A DNA stretch of 64,000 nucleotides from Symbiodinium kawagutii (Eukaryota > Sar > Dinophyceae > Suessiales > Symbiodiniaceae), in contig VSDK01016458.1 of NCBI GenBank assembly GCA_009767595.1, forward strand, positions 9,268 to 73,267. Direction: 5' to 3'. The translations under genes were made by a program, and so were the position numbers. A model generated the notes under the pieces. The model did no database searches and was not told the DNA's origin. It saw nothing but the letters and a program-made list of their open reading frames with translations. How positions within the stretch are numbered: position 1 is the first letter of the stretch; every line of letters begins with the position of its first letter. Positions 1 through 14,200 of this stretch are shown piece after piece.

Positions 1-81
<81 letters not shown>
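1..81. repeat. (AAC)n microsatellite
   Basis: An almost uninterrupted run of AAC/ACA trinucleotides opens the window and is cut by its edge, so the real length is unknown. It lies downstream of, or in an intron of, the leftmost minus-strand gene. Confidence 0.97.
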
Positions 82-447
82 TACAGAGGATGCAAATCAT
101 GACACAAAATTAACAAGAGAAAAATGATTAACAAATGATTAACAATGATTTGTCAATCAGTAGAGAAAATCATGAGGATCATTGTTAATTCAGAGTGGTG
201 ATAACAAGGCCAGCAACAACGACAATGAAAACATAGACAACAACAGCGAGGAACTGGACATTGCTTCTGAGGTTAGCCAATTCTGATAGATGTAGCAGCA
301 GATGTAGCACAAGTCAGCAACGGGAATGATCTGACACGATATGTTGTCAGTCCACAGAAGAAATGAATGATGGCACATCAACATATCCTGGGTTCATAGC
401 AACATGCCCCTCTGCAACCAGAGAAAACTCACAGAAGGCAGAGCATC

Positions 448-2234
448 CTCAAAGATCGGCTCCGGAAATCTGCCTCCGACAAGTACTCGCGAAGTGTCTG
501 CGCTTCTTCATGACAGTTGGCCACCTCTGGCGAAGCTGCACCACTGCACCGGCGATCACATGGAAGGGTAGTGGCAGTCCTTCCCCCAAGTCAGCATGGA
601 CTTCCTGTGACTCATGACTTGTGGAGACCCCCATCATGAAAGAAGTAGATGCTAAACATCTGTGGTGACTACTCAACGTCCACTGTTGGGTATTGGAGCG
701 GCACGTACGACGAAACCAGAGTGGATAGAAGTGAGCTGAAGGTTGTTCATGCTGTTTGATGATGGATGACAAAGCTGGCTAGTACAAACAACTGCTGAAG
801 CCGTTTACTGATAGCAACCTATGCAACCCTTCAAACCTTTGACAGCTTGTGAAGTGGCCAACTTCGATCGACTTTGTTGGCCTTAGGGAGCTGATCATGA
901 ATCAGTTGTTTAAGATTTTCCACGCGGTTTTTCACTAGTTTCCAGATGTTTCCAAGGGTTTTCCCAGATGGCACGCTATCTTTGATAGCGCAGTACAACG
1001 GGTGACAATCAACACCTCATGGTTGGTTGTTGATCTCGCCATGGAAAAACCCATGGACATCTGAGAGTCGGTGTTGATTGTTGGATGGCGATTGTTGGAT
1101 GGCGATCGTTATGGAAAAATCAACGGACTCTAGCGATCCCCATGCATGCATCTCCGGCAATTATCTAGTTGGTGGTCTACCAGTTGACAATGGCTACCCA
1201 GGATTAATAAACCCCTGGTTGATTAACTAGGGGTATCCCCTATGAGCCTTGGTTTTCCATTAAAATGGAAACCCCCCTAGTTAATCAACCAGGGGTTTAT
1301 TAATCCGGGGTAGAAATTACCAGTTATAGGTGGAGGTTCCATAGATCATCATCTCCTTTCCCTCCTTGGGTTCTCAGGGTCAGTTGGTCCACCAGAGCAC
1401 CTCCTTCTGCAGCGCATCGAGCCTGAGCCGCGCTGGCGAACATTTTTGCTGACCATATGGGGATGGGTAACTACCCTGCCCGGGTGAACCTGCCCTGAAC
1501 AATCGAGTCTTGGTTGGGATGATCGTCCATACTGATAACAACCCCCAGATTCGATGGAAAATCAGAAGCCATTTACGGTAAACCTGATGGTCATTTATTG
1601 ATCACCACCCCTATTTTGGATGGTCACGACCCCAAGTGATGGTAGATCAAGAAACCACGAGCAGGTTTACCATAAATAGCTGCTGATTGACCATCGTATC
1701 TGGGGGTTATCAATATGGATGTAATACTATTACTAGTAGTCTACTATATTGTGATGCTGTTGATGATGTTGTTGACGATGTTGATGTTTCACGATGGTGA
1801 TGCTGTGCTGTGGTGGAAACAAAACGTGATCATCCAGCGAAAGGGGCACAGATTGGACGAGGTAGCCTTGAACATCTGGCTATTCTTGTTGCTACCAGCT
1901 ATTGACCCATCGCCGATCGCCATATGAGCCAGCCACACAAAGTTTCAAGTGCAAGAACTGTCCATGTGCTACTGAGGATCGGACTGTGTTTTGGAATCCA
2001 GCCTGTAACAAAGCTGATTTAAGGTAACGAGCATGTCTCCAAACAAAAACATTCCATCCAAACCACTACTTATTCAATGTGTGGCAAGCATATGTAAATT
2101 ATCACGGATATGATCTGCTTGCCATGCCATTTCTTATCCCCTTACGGACCCTTACCACCCACATCCCATCTCCCTGTTCCGCACGGTCCTGCCTTCGCTG
2201 CAAGGTCTGTACCGTGAGCTGAAGGTCTTGTGAC
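448..2234 (-). CDS. Coiled-coil protein, internal fragment of an unidentified gene
   Basis: Three exons on the minus strand join in phase: 2193-2234, 1401-1422 and 448-524. Together they read an uninterrupted, highly charged heptad-like segment with stretches such as LQLTVQTLQRRLDALQKE and HEEAQTLREYLSEADF. Donors are GC after 2193, GT after 1401 and GA after 448; the acceptors of all three exons are AG|G. The phase agreement over three short exons is the main support, because single exons this short could be chance. No stop codon is reached, so the gene continues past the left edge, and further 5' exons probably lie between 2.3 and 4.8 kb. I do not recognise the family; coiled-coil scaffold or motor-associated proteins are possible. 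It lies downstream of MOCS3 in the same orientation. Confidence 0.55.
1201..1306. repeat. Hairpin element with 33-bp perfect arms
   Basis: The left arm (1201-1233) and the right arm (1274-1306) are exact reverse complements over 33 bp, and the 40-bp loop contains a second smaller inverted repeat around TTTTCCATT/AATGGAAA. The whole looks like a foldback or MITE-type element inside an intron of the leftmost gene. It contains no coding sequence. Confidence 0.9.
1533..1715. repeat. Second, imperfect hairpin element
   Basis: The ends form a long imperfect inverted repeat. It starts with ATAACAACCCCCAGAT on the left and ends with ATCTGGGGGTTATC on the right, and further inside GGTAAACCTG pairs with CAGGTTTACC. 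The arms extend for roughly 55 bp with several mismatches and indels around a centre near 1625. It is about 180 bp long and probably a nonautonomous foldback element older than the one at 1201. Confidence 0.75.
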
Positions 2235-2522
2235 CTCGGAAAGCGCAGTTCCATCTCAAAAGTGGGCACCCCAAAGTTCCATCCAGTTCCCTTGTTATAT
2301 CCATATCAAAACATGCTTGGTTGATCAATGGGATATAACAATGGCTGATTATTGGTTAATAATGCTTATTAACAAGCAGCAAGAGATTGGATGGAGCACT
2401 AGATAAGTTCATAGCCCATAGTTTACCATCATAATATGGGGATCCTTGGCTTGCTACTAGAGATGGTGAAGCTTTGGGACATGGTTGGTGCACTGCTGTA
2501 AATGGTTAATACAAGGGGTGAT

Positions 2523-2575
2523 GTTGGGGGGGTACCCCATATCTTGAGAAACCACCATATAGTTTCTGTACCCAC
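2523..2575. repeat. MITE-like family A, partial copy
   Basis: The stretch carries GGGGTACCCC followed shortly by TTGAGAAACCACCATAT, which is the right end of the dispersed inverted-repeat family described at 3636. The left end is not clear here. Confidence 0.6.
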
Positions 2576-3635
2576 AATGATCCAAGATCTTTCTTGCGAG
2601 GGCTATCAACAAATCATCAAAACAAAGGTGTAGCTCAAAGCGTCAGTAGTCAAACATCATTATTAGCCAATTAGCCAAGAAGCGAAACATTTATACTCAT
2701 AAGCAATTGGATAAACGCTGATTAGTAAAACATATTGCTTTCTGCTTGGTTAGTAATCATAGATGGTGTGGTTTGGTGCATGCCACTGGGTGTCTATAAA
2801 AACTTTACTCAAGTACCTGGCACAGAATTGTTGCATACTTCATTGGCAAGTGGCTCAAAGTCTGAGTTTCCAGAAGTTTCCAGGGTCTCTCCACATGGAC
2901 CACTGTCTCCAACATTCTTGCACTTCACATAGCATCGGTGAGGCCTCTTTAAAAGCATACACAACAGTTTTGTATGGCTCAGAACATCTTACCTGTGTAT
3001 GGTCCAACCCCAACGTTCTCCAACAAGAGGAAGAGCCTCAAGGGTTCATAAGGGTTCCCCCTGACCAAATGTCGGACTGGGAACAACCCAAAAAGAAACA
3101 GCATAGATAATCTATGATAATCTTATTCAATTTTGAGATGTTCATTCCATATGTTTTGTCCAGTATTGATCGACACCAGGTGTGGCAGCAACGGGATGGC
3201 AACCATGAAACAGCCCACGTATCCTCCAAGTTTGTGCAGCTATGCTGTTGGCAACGCCACTTCGGCCTGAAACCTGCCCGTTCTGGTTGGTATGCACTTC
3301 AGCTATTGGATAGTCATGGCGAGAAACCAGCTAGTACCACGGTTCTGATTGGTTCTGTGCCTCTTGTTCGTGCTTATCAGCAGCTTCATTGTGTCATCCA
3401 CTGTTGTGGAGTCAACTGTCGGCTGAGGTCATACATAACTTGCGAGTCCAACAGAAGTGTTAATCGCTGCAACAGTTAGGTGATCCCCCAACCCTTTCAC
3501 GGGGGAGGTGCCCCGTATGCAATCCCCCCAGAATGATTCAGAAGTCTTTCAAATGATTGATAGTTATTGACCCCTTAAGAAGCCCCTTAATTCGATAGTT
3601 GTGAGGACCTTCTCTAGTGGAAATTCTCCTTACAA

Positions 3636-3784
3636 CCTATGGGTGTTTCTCAATTCATTGGGGTACCCCGCTTATCATACTTTATTAACCATTCAGGATA
3701 CAAACCATTTATAGCACTATCAACCATTTATACTGATAAACCAACCATTTTTGGGGTCCTCCAATTTGAGAAACCCCCATATGG
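3636..3784. repeat. MITE-like family A, full copy
   Basis: The left end reads ATGGGTGTTTCTCAATTCA then GGGGTACCCC. The right end reads GGGGTCCTCC then AATTTGAGAAACCCCCATAT, its approximate reverse complement. The interior is AT-rich with repeated AACCATTTATA motifs. Similar copies occur in the introns and spacers at 15.5, 15.8, 19.7, 20.0, 21.1, 24.3, 40.2, 40.8 and 44.0 kb. There is no ORF, so it would need a transposase from elsewhere. Confidence 0.75.
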
Positions 3785-4882
3785 ATGCACGCTTAAGAAT
3801 GCACGGCCCACTGCTTCAGGGCGTCCAGACATCTCGGCTTTGGAGATCAGCCCATGGCTAGGCTGAGGTTCGATTGAAGGTGCTGATAGTGGTGAAACCG
3901 ATCAACATCACTTCTTAGGACGAAATGGAGGAAGTCTTTGCAATTTATGTAAAACATTGGAATTATACATAGTAATTTCCTATGTGTATACAAATTAACT
4001 CATTGCATACATCTCGATGCGCGAGTCCAACACGGACTTATAAATGTCTACCAATATACTATATATCGATATGCAACATTGTGGAAGCTTCTGAGAAAGT
4101 CATTCTTCCAGAAATCACCAAAATTCTGAATTGCCTAACACTCCGCGAGGTCTGTTGGTGTCAAGATCACATCTAGAGGTCAATCGACAAGTCTCTATCT
4201 GGGCTGCAAACGTCTGCAAAAGTTGATCTTTCCATGTCAATCATTGAGATTGGATTGGTGGGTCCTCCTCAGGCTCCACTTGTTGAATCAGGTGATCCCA
4301 AACTTCGAAATTCCCAAGACTCAAACCCTCCTAGTGACATCACACTTCCCATCCGCACCAAGTTGATTCCCTCACAGCCCAAAGGTGATCATCGGAGTCG
4401 ATAACTAGGGAGTGAGTCACCTGTTTCTAAGTGCAATGACCTGATACCCCCACAAATACCTCGAAATCCTTGGTGGACCAGGTGCCCAGCAATTTCCCAC
4501 TCCACCGGCGGAACTCACCTGCCCTCAGCCATCACAAATCACCAGAACCACAATCATCACTAGTATATAACATGAGTTACTAATCACCACCGTGGTTATG
4601 AATTTATAAGGTATAATCCCACACACTTTGGTCAATTAGCCAACCATCGCAAATACTGGGGAAGATAAAGAATGTTCGTAAAACCACCTTGTATTTGAAT
4701 ACATATACTGTTGTGCAGAAGGATTTTGCCAATATAAAATGCACACAGCGTCCCAAGCATCCATGAAAACAGGGTTCCCCCATGGTTACGCCGGGAATCC
4801 CCGGATAGTTTCCAGCCCCCATGCAGTTTCCTACAGCTACCCCGGTGGCCCTTGGATCATCCGCTGGGCTTTTCAGCTGGGC

Positions 4883-7800
4883 TCACGTCAGCTTCGGCAG
4901 CTCAGAAGCCCCGCCACACGACACCGCCATGAGCTGCTGCAGACCGCCCTGCAGATTCAGCGCCTGGATCCCCGCGTCGCGCAACAGCAACCTGGCAACC
5001 CCGGGGGATGCGGAGCTTGACGGGGCCAAAGGGCAGATCCTTTGTTGGGGAGCTTGCGGAGCTTGGACTGACCTCCACCACAACACCAGCTCTTCACAGC
5101 TTGATTTGCCAAATGATGACATGACTCGAAGGGTTTCCAAACAGAAACACGACTGGGGCCCGGTTGACCGATACCACGGGCCCCCCTCCCAGTCATGTCC
5201 GAGGGACGTGGCTCTCATGCTGTCGTTGCCGCGGCGGCAAACGCAAACGACCAAGTTTTCCGCAGGCTTCGTAGGCTTCAGTTTCTTCAACATCTCCTCC
5301 TAGGCGGCTGGGACTACGGTGTGTCCATCTTTGAGGAAGGTCTGATGCTTTCCGAGGTCTTGGTGGATCTTGATGGATCTTTGAGGGGACCAACTGAACT
5401 GTCCTGCAATGAACTCATAGGGCATCTGGTTTTTGGGATCAAGACACTCCCAGCTACAAACTAATACCGCGGTCAGTAGCCCCTGTCACAAGCAACCAAA
5501 AGCTGTGTTGGTACGTAGCTGAGTTGGGTCCCAATACCGCAGCCCGACAACTGACGATGATGCACCCCATGGGCTCCCATGAGGGAAATCATATCTGGGG
5601 AAATGGCGCTTGGGCAACAGTCACTGGTCATTGACCCAAATGGCTTTGTCAATCTTCGGCCACAAATATCCATGAATCACACACTCATAAGATATCAACT
5701 TGCTTTCCTCTTCGAAATGCTCGTTTCATCAAGTTTCATTGGCGTTTCTTCCTGGGAACAGGGGTCATGGACAGCCCATCTTTGTGGATGCAGATCGAGT
5801 TTCTTCTGTGTGAAATCCTTCGTGCTCGATCAAGTCATCGACTGCTTGGTGGATCATCCGACTGTTAGTGGGCCGGACCATTACTATTAACCCAGGATTG
5901 ATTACTTCCATGGGGTTCTTAATTGGGAAGGTACCGGTTTATTGGCTTTAGGGATACACCCCTATTAATATCTATCAATCAACCAGGGTTTTGTGACTCC
6001 AGCCTTGACTCATAACATGGCAGAACCAGCTGGAACCAGGGTAGCATCGCCCAGCTCCGTCACCCACACCGCTCCTGGGAGGCCCGAAGCATCTCCGTCA
6101 GGGGCCAGTTGATGGCCGTCGCCAGGCGGGTCACTGCGAAGTGGGGCCGTTGCCTTCAGCAGTCAGCAGTCGCAGGGTGATCAACAGACATCCACATGGA
6201 AACCCATCAGATTCGTGAGGATACCCTGGTACAGTACTAGAAATCAACCACGAACCCAATTGCATAGCCATCGTTTTAACATAGATTGACCAGAACATGT
6301 CTGCGATATGAAGAACCTGCGGCCTGTGTCCTCTGCTCATATCCGGTTGTATGCTCCCATGTTGTGGTTTGGCCAAGTTTCCCTCTGTATGTTCTTGTGT
6401 TTCTATCGAAGCCGGCTGGCTAGCGGGTATTTGTTTTCAAATGTCCGTGTCATTGGTTGGCTGGTTCTCTAGCAATCCCGACAACAAAACGTTGCTTGAC
6501 CAGAATCTGGAAAAGTTGCGATTCCCTCAGAGTATTGAATTAGTAATTGCATACGTATTATTTCTGTATTATGTAGGGAGAATCACCTGTTTTCATTCTT
6601 TTTCGCCTTTCCCAAGCTATGAAGGTACTGGTGCAGTCCAAACCCTCCCCTGCGCCTCACGTCAAGCAAAAAGGTGGGTTGCTGGGCCAACAATCGACCA
6701 TGGAGCTCCATGGGAGATATACCTCATGGCTGTTGCACCACTGACTGGTGTGACTGTCTCATGGCAGGTATACCAAACATACCAAACTGTTCTCCAATAT
6801 AGGGGGATCACAGAATTACTATCTGTTAGTGCTTACGCCTTTGCAGAATGGTCCCCCTCGGACACGGTCACGTGACTGAGGCTATGTCGAGGCGGCAAAT
6901 GTCTCCTTGAATGTGCAACTGATGTAAGTTCCCTGGGATATTGATGTAATCAACCTTTTAAGGTGACTGGATGAACCCCATTCCGTTAGTCATGGTGAAT
7001 GTAACCAGTTCCTAGCTGGGGATGTAGAAATCGAATGGGAAGAAAACATGCTGGATCCTTTCATAGCCAACCAAGCTATGGCACAGGAGATGTCCAACTG
7101 TTCCTACAGTGACGGTCCCTTATTCAACCTGTGCGATATAAAACAAGCTATGTGTGATACGGCTACTCATTTACATTCATGTGCGTTCAGTGTTGCCCTT
7201 GCCCTGGCCGTTCAATGAGCCCCGGTTCCATTATCTCCAGCAGCTGGTCGCTGATCATGGATGATGATCCCCAACATCAATGTACGTCATCTCTTGACGG
7301 CATTTGCGATTTACATGCATCTGTTGCAACTTGGATGTATGGTGTCATTTTCGAATTCTCCAGAAATAAATTGACTCACAAGTTGTTTCTGCAAGTCTTT
7401 TACTTTTGCCACTTGCCTGAAATTGCGTGAGTAACAAATGGTAGACCAGACTCCTTTTCAAAGATATTCTATGTCACATGTAAACAAAGTGCAAGCGTGC
7501 ATGATTACTGAGAGTCTGACAGCAATAGAGCCAGCGTGTCTTGTCTTGCAGGGGACCGAATGTGGCTACTATACTGTCTACCAGATAATCTTCAATGGGC
7601 CTTGAAACATAAGTCGAGACTCAAAGTCACGGGGACATACGGGGAGAACAATCAGTTTTGGAGAAGTGCATAATTAATTTGTTGGATGTTCCGCACATCA
7701 AGAACTCCAAACTTTCAACTTTTTTGGGAGACGACATGTCAAACACCATATCTTTGGAATTCTGGAACTTCCTGTCTATCCAGAACTGCCATGAAACTTC

Positions 7801-8168
7801 ACCTGGGTTCAGTGGCAATCTGCTAGGGTCGGCCCGGAGCAGTTGCTCAAAGTGGAAAAGATCGGTGATGGGTCTATTCACCTGCTATCAAACTGGGGAG
7901 GTGGTTGATCAAGGCTGGACTCACCACTCATGCGCCTACTTCAACAGCCTTCATCCGGTTTAAGGTCGTGTAGATCCACCCCCAAGGTGCTGACAGGGCA
8001 CTGATGTCCTCCCTTGGAAGGAGCACTGGACAACCAGCCGGCGGCATGGGTGGGTCAGGACCGTCTTTGGATCCACAGCCCACGCAGTCTGGCTGCCTGC
8101 AGCTTGAAGCGCAGAAATCGACTAGTCTGCAAGCAAGCCAGCTATTGCTGGTATACTTGATTATCTAT

Positions 8169-8205
<37 letters not shown>

Positions 8206-11200
8206 GCTAAGCCAAGCCAAGCCACTCTACTCTACTCCAATCCAATCTAATCTAATCCAATCCAATCTAATCTGATTTAATCTACACTAGCTATCTGTCT
8301 ATCTATATACATATATATATATATATGTTTCAAAATTACCAATTTGTGCTCAAATGTTGTTCAATCATAGGCCAAAGATGATGCAAGAACGACCATCATA
8401 GATCCCCAACCAACGAACCAGCCAATCAAATAAGCCAGCAGCCAGGATTCTTTCAGAGTCGAAATGGTTGATGCCTTTTCAGCCACATAGTGTGGCGCCT
8501 CGCCTTTTTATTCGCACGCTGCGGCAGGGCTGGAGGCTGCTGGTGGGGTCGAAAAGAAGCAGCTTGCTCCGAAGGCAGGACTTGTGGAGGGACGAGCCTT
8601 CAGCCAACACCTGCGAAGTGCGATCAGCCATGGGAACAGTCACTTCGTTCAGCCCAGGCATTGGAGGATTCCAGCAGTGTAAGGTGCCCGGATCATGCTA
8701 AGTGAGTAGCTATGACATGCTATGACTAGATCCCTGGTTACAATTGGGGTATGGATCACAGTTGGGTGATCCCGCTGAAGCACCGACCATCTGAACTCCG
8801 GAGTGATGTCAGCTGCGCAACCTGGATCTTTCCAACAGATCCATGGAATTTGAGATGGGCAAATCACAATGGATGGCACTGATCAAAAACGACTCAAGAA
8901 ACCGCACAACTCATTCCTTCCAGGCGAACACCAACTAAGATGGGGAGAATTCATGAGAGGCGCAAGCAAACGTGTGCATGTCCATGGCTACGTGGCTGGC
9001 CACCGCTGTTATCAAAGTCCTATGGGGATCAACCGGCGCATCCGATGATCTGCTTTGGTATCTGTACTGGGTATCCTGACGGGCATGCAATGACATTTGT
9101 TGAATCAACACCACGACATGTTCCGTGTTCTTTGCCGTAATCATGTTCCAAATGCATAATGAATCATCGACAACCTCTATCAATCACTCCTCATCACCAT
9201 TCTCAAGAATCCATCATTCATAGTGCATTGTCAACCATGTCCATCTATATCAACCTTGGGTAATCATCAAGGTCCATTGATAATCCAAAAAATCATGACA
9301 AATCATTTTCACACGTCCATGAAACACCCTTGAATCATCACCATTTCAATACGATTCCTCAGCTCAGCTCATGACAATCACCAGCCCAGCAACCACCTGC
9401 CATGGGGATCCACCATCCACCAGCAACCAACCATCCACCCACCAAGCTCCTCACCATCCACCATCCACCAGCCCCTCTGGTGGCTCCCCGCCTTGATGGC
9501 TTCCAGCGCCGCGAGGCTCCCCACCGTGCCCACGATGGGTCCCAGCACCCCGTGCTCCTCGCAGGACGCCACCGGCTCCGCGTCGGCCTCCGAAACCGGG
9601 AAGACCTGGGAGACGCGACGCGCCGGGTCGACAGCTGCGAGGCGAAAGAGATCGTTTCATGGTTAGACTCCGGTAAACTCACCTGGTTGAACGGAAAATC
9701 AAACATTTATAGCTGGTTTACCTGTAGAGTAAGGTGATTTTTAGATTCCAGGTTAGTTTAGCAAAGGGTAAATGTTGATGTTACCGGATGGTTAATGGTG
9801 GATAAATGGTTTTCATAGAGTTTGCTGCATGGATGGTTCATGCTCATGTCAAATGGTTCAACGGTGATGAAGATACAGAAAGTACTTCTATTTCAGGTCA
9901 TATGTTATTAATGATGGTAAATGAAGATGTTAGTGTTGGTGTTAACTCATATAGATGTTAACGGTGATGTTGATGTGATTTATACGTACTGATACTTGCA
10001 GTTTCCATATGATAATGATTATAAATTCGATCTCATTCTATATAAGTCAACCATCAGGGATGTGTTTTGTATGATTCATCTAATATGGTGTGAATGTCGA
10101 TGTTGATGAATAACTTTGCGTATGAATTAATGGTCAATGGATGCTGATGTTGATGTTGATGAATGTGAATGGTAGTTTGCAGCTTGACTAGTGGCCAAAT
10201 GATGTTTGATGTTAGTGAATTCGCTGCTTGGATCTACCTTCAAAAGGGAAGCACATGCTAGTGGGAATGACCGCTCATATTGTTGGAAGCATGGTGATCA
10301 AATCCCTGATCATACACAGAATGGTAAATCTAAATTGAGAATGAATTTGTAACGACTAGCACCCAGTACAGATTACACAACACGCCACAATGCTAGAATA
10401 TTCTAGAGTGCTTATCACGTGTCTCCAAAAGTGACCGTCTTGGGTAGCCTACCTTTATGAACAGAAATCCTGCGGAAAGCATTTAAAAAGTTAATGGTGT
10501 TCCACTGCTACTTTAAGTTACCAGACGGGTACGATCTACGCCTTGTGGTGATGCATCTACTGACATAGGCGCAGTCCAAAGCTGATTGATGTTGGGTCCC
10601 GCGGAGCCCCTTACCTGTTGAGATGGGACTCAAAGGCCCTGGCACCAATCCCAGCTTGCACGGCCAGTTACCAGTCACTAGGCTTTCTGCTTGTTAATAC
10701 CAGAGAACTACTCTCCCAAGCAGTTCATACCAGCTAACACTACTTGATACTAGTCAATAGCAGCAAAAACCCGAACCATCTACTAGTCAAACTATGTCAA
10801 GCTATGTCAAGCTACGTCAAGCTCTTCTGATGTAATTATTGCCTTGGGATATGGCTTGACTCACCCCTCTCCTGGCAGACCAAGGGACACAGCGTAGGCA
10901 CGGGCCACCCTCGAAATTGTAAACAGCAAGTTGTCCACTGAGCCTCCGAAGCAAGGCAAAGGTGTGTTGGAACTCCCACTCCAGTAGTTGCTTGTTGGAA
11001 TTTGATGCCAAACGAGGAGAATTTAAGCTGAAAATGTAACTTTTTTTCCATGAAGGGATGTGGAACCAACCTGTTTCCATGGATGAAACGAAACTACCAC
11101 AACGTCCAAGAAACTACCTGTTTTCAAAGCTTCATGGCCTTCGTGATCCACACACCACCGCGACAGCGTGGGAGTTTCGCATTTCCGATGTCAACTTCAA

Positions 11201-14200
11201 GCTTTGCTCTCCAAGAACAGCAAAATTCAAAGCCAAATGCTATCAAACATCCGCCTTCGCCCCGCATGTTTAACCCCAGCAGTTCTACAGTGCTACCATG
11301 GGACCCCACGGCCGATGCTGCCACGAGCGGACGCCCCGCACGCAAGGCCGCATCGTTCAACAAGTAGCGGCTCGGTGGCGCATCGGTGCAATCCACCACC
11401 ACGGAATAGCCTCAACGGATCGACAAAGCCTACGGTTGTTGATGGGTTAGGATGACTAGCTGATGGTTTAGGATGATTCATAACGTTTAACAATGGATTA
11501 TGCAAATACTTATTCTCGTGCTTACCAATAGTTAGTAATGGCTAAATAATAGTGAAATAATGGTTAAATAATATCTATATATAGAGGTCAATAAGAGTAG
11601 CCATTGAAGTTCCAAATTCGCATTTTCACCCGATAAGGTTTTTGATCACCCAATAGGTTTCGCAAGGAAAACCCATGATGATAATGAGGATGAAAAACTT
11701 GTTTCAAAAAAAAGTTGCATGATGTTTTTCACCCAGTATGCTTTGATGAGAATGTTCTGTGCTATAAGCATAGCTATCCGCCATTGAAACCTTTGCATGG
11801 TTGACTGATCTGACAGGACATCTGCAGGATCAATCGTTGTGAAAATGGCCCAGAGTGCTTTGCTCATTAAGCAGCCTATCATGAGCTTTTATCTTCTTGG
11901 GGTTCCCAGAAATTCCCACTCCACCCCATGTTCTCCATGCATCTCCCTACAAGCTATCCAACAGTGACTGCCATCTGAACTGCTGCTTTTCTGGTGCCAT
12001 GACCTGCCCGATTGACCGACCTACAATCGTTATACCTCTCACTGCCTTGAAAACCTATTCCTGTCACCATGGATACAAGGAGGTACCCCCGGTCAGGTGA
12101 ACTATTCAACGAACATATCAGGTTGCTGGCTGATAATATCACATTTGCTGTTGCGCATGTTACACATTCAAACGAGAATTCTTCAACTGCAACGTTTCCC
12201 AACGGCTTCTCTTGGAACCAACAAATTGCTTTCGATTCACCCAATAAAATCCAATCACTTCGACCATCCCAAGGAAAACTCCCACCAGTTACACCACTTC
12301 ATCACTTAATCCCACCAGTAACGAACATCTCCACTGATCCCATGGTCCTCCCGCGTCTTCCCCCATGGCTCCCGTGGTTCGCCGGTGCCGCCGCGTGGCG
12401 CGCCACGAGTTCGCAGCTCTCGTCCAGCGCACTGAGCCGCCGGCGGTGCACCTCCAACAGCACCGAGGGGTTCAGCGCGCGGCAGCTCTCTGCCAGCGAC
12501 TGCGCCTGCCGTGGTGCCAGCCATGGGGAAGTTCTTGCTGTGAGTTGGTGCAACAAATGATTTATGGATAGGTGGATGAGCTGTGAGAATATGAACGATT
12601 GAAGTATCCTGGTTAAGTTTATAACGAATGGTTTTTGGTTAAAAATAGGTGTAATAATGTTCCAAGTATAATGCGTATAAGAGTTTTCAGCAAATGATTG
12701 TTAAAGGCTCTAAAATATATATATATATATATTTTATTCCTACAATTTGTTATAAATATGAATGTGTTTTAAAGTCATGGTTATCCATATCAAAAGATCC
12801 CAATCATGGATACTTCTTGCCGTTGCTGAGTAGTGACTATGGTCGCTTGATAGGCCAACCATATTAACTGGTCAATAGGGTCACATCAGGGCGAGTGAAT
12901 CAACGTTTACCTAGCGTACAAACTATGCTCAATATCCCAGCTATATCTATTGACCAGTATATATATGCTCAGCTCACCACATCATTGTAACTATGAATAG
13001 TTATTACTACTGTTAGTTGGTACAGCCATTCTCATTATTCCAAAAAATCCATGATGAACTATAGCTTGTCCCAATCTCCCCATCCTAGGATTCCTGGCAT
13101 TGCTGGTGATACCCCACTGGCTGTTGGTCGCTTGATACCGTCGTGGCAGCCCCTCCTGGTGGCTGCGCCGGGTCCTTGTTGACGCCGTCGTTGCGCTGCC
13201 AGTGCCCGATCTGCCGATGCAGGTTGCTGAGCTGAACCGTGTCGGCGTCCACGAGGCCGATGCGACCCACGCCTCCAAGGGAGGAAGTGGATCAAAGCAC
13301 AGGTAATGGCCACTGATGAATGACAATGATAGCTATCTGATGGTGAAATCATGGCTATCTGATGGTTAGATCATGGCTATATGATGGTTAGATCATGGTT
13401 TGGTGATGGTTAAATGATGGCTAGATGATGGTCAAATGATGGTTGATTGATGCTTAATTGATGGTTGACTGATGGTTGAGAACGGCCAATAGTTGGTGAC
13501 CAATTGATGCTTAGTTGAGTGCAAACTGATGGTCACCGGTAACCAATGGTTAGTTTTATGATTCATAATTATGGTCCGTTGATGGTTTATAGTGATGATT
13601 AATTAGTAGTGGTCACCTATGTTGTAAATCACTTGTTCATGACCCATACTGATTGCTACTGACAAATGCTGCGTGATGGTGATTTGATGGTTAACATGTT
13701 TCTTCACATTTGATAGTCTTTATGGGGATACATACATATGTATACATGTATATATATATATATATACACAGTGCCCAACTGATCTGACCTGATACTCAGA
13801 GTATGCCATCAGTTCCTGCGGATATACCTCGTGTAAATGAAAGAGCATAACAGCGTAAACTATCCAACATACTCAATTTGTCAAGGGGTGATCATTAGGG
13901 AACCCGGAACAACGGAGGAAAAACAACTGGGAGCTGCACTCAATCACCACACTTAGGAACCTCGCAAAGCAAGTCTGCACCAGAAAAACTTCAGATCATG
14001 CCTGAATTCTGGGTAATGTCGACTCCCAACAAATAAATCTGGTTGATTAGAAAAGGGAGTACTGCCAAAGTTTCAAAAACTTCCACTAGAATTCTATCCC
14101 CAGCTGAACGGTTTGGGCTAGTGATCCAGCCCGCTACTCTGAGCCGTTGGGTAAGGGTAGAGGCTGATTCTCAAGCCTCGCCTTCGCTTCCATGTACTCA

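Noticed and set aside
5193..5393. Several overlapping open frames on both strands around the last MOCS3 exons
   Set aside because: Only the frame with CRRGNDS and [10 protein letters not shown] matches a family; the others are shadows of this GC-rich exon region.
8479..8503. Loss of a zinc cysteine in MOCS3 (RRGATLCG)
   Set aside because: Those codons are intronic. A GC donor after IK(R) joins to QPDCVGCG at 8096, which keeps the Cys pair.
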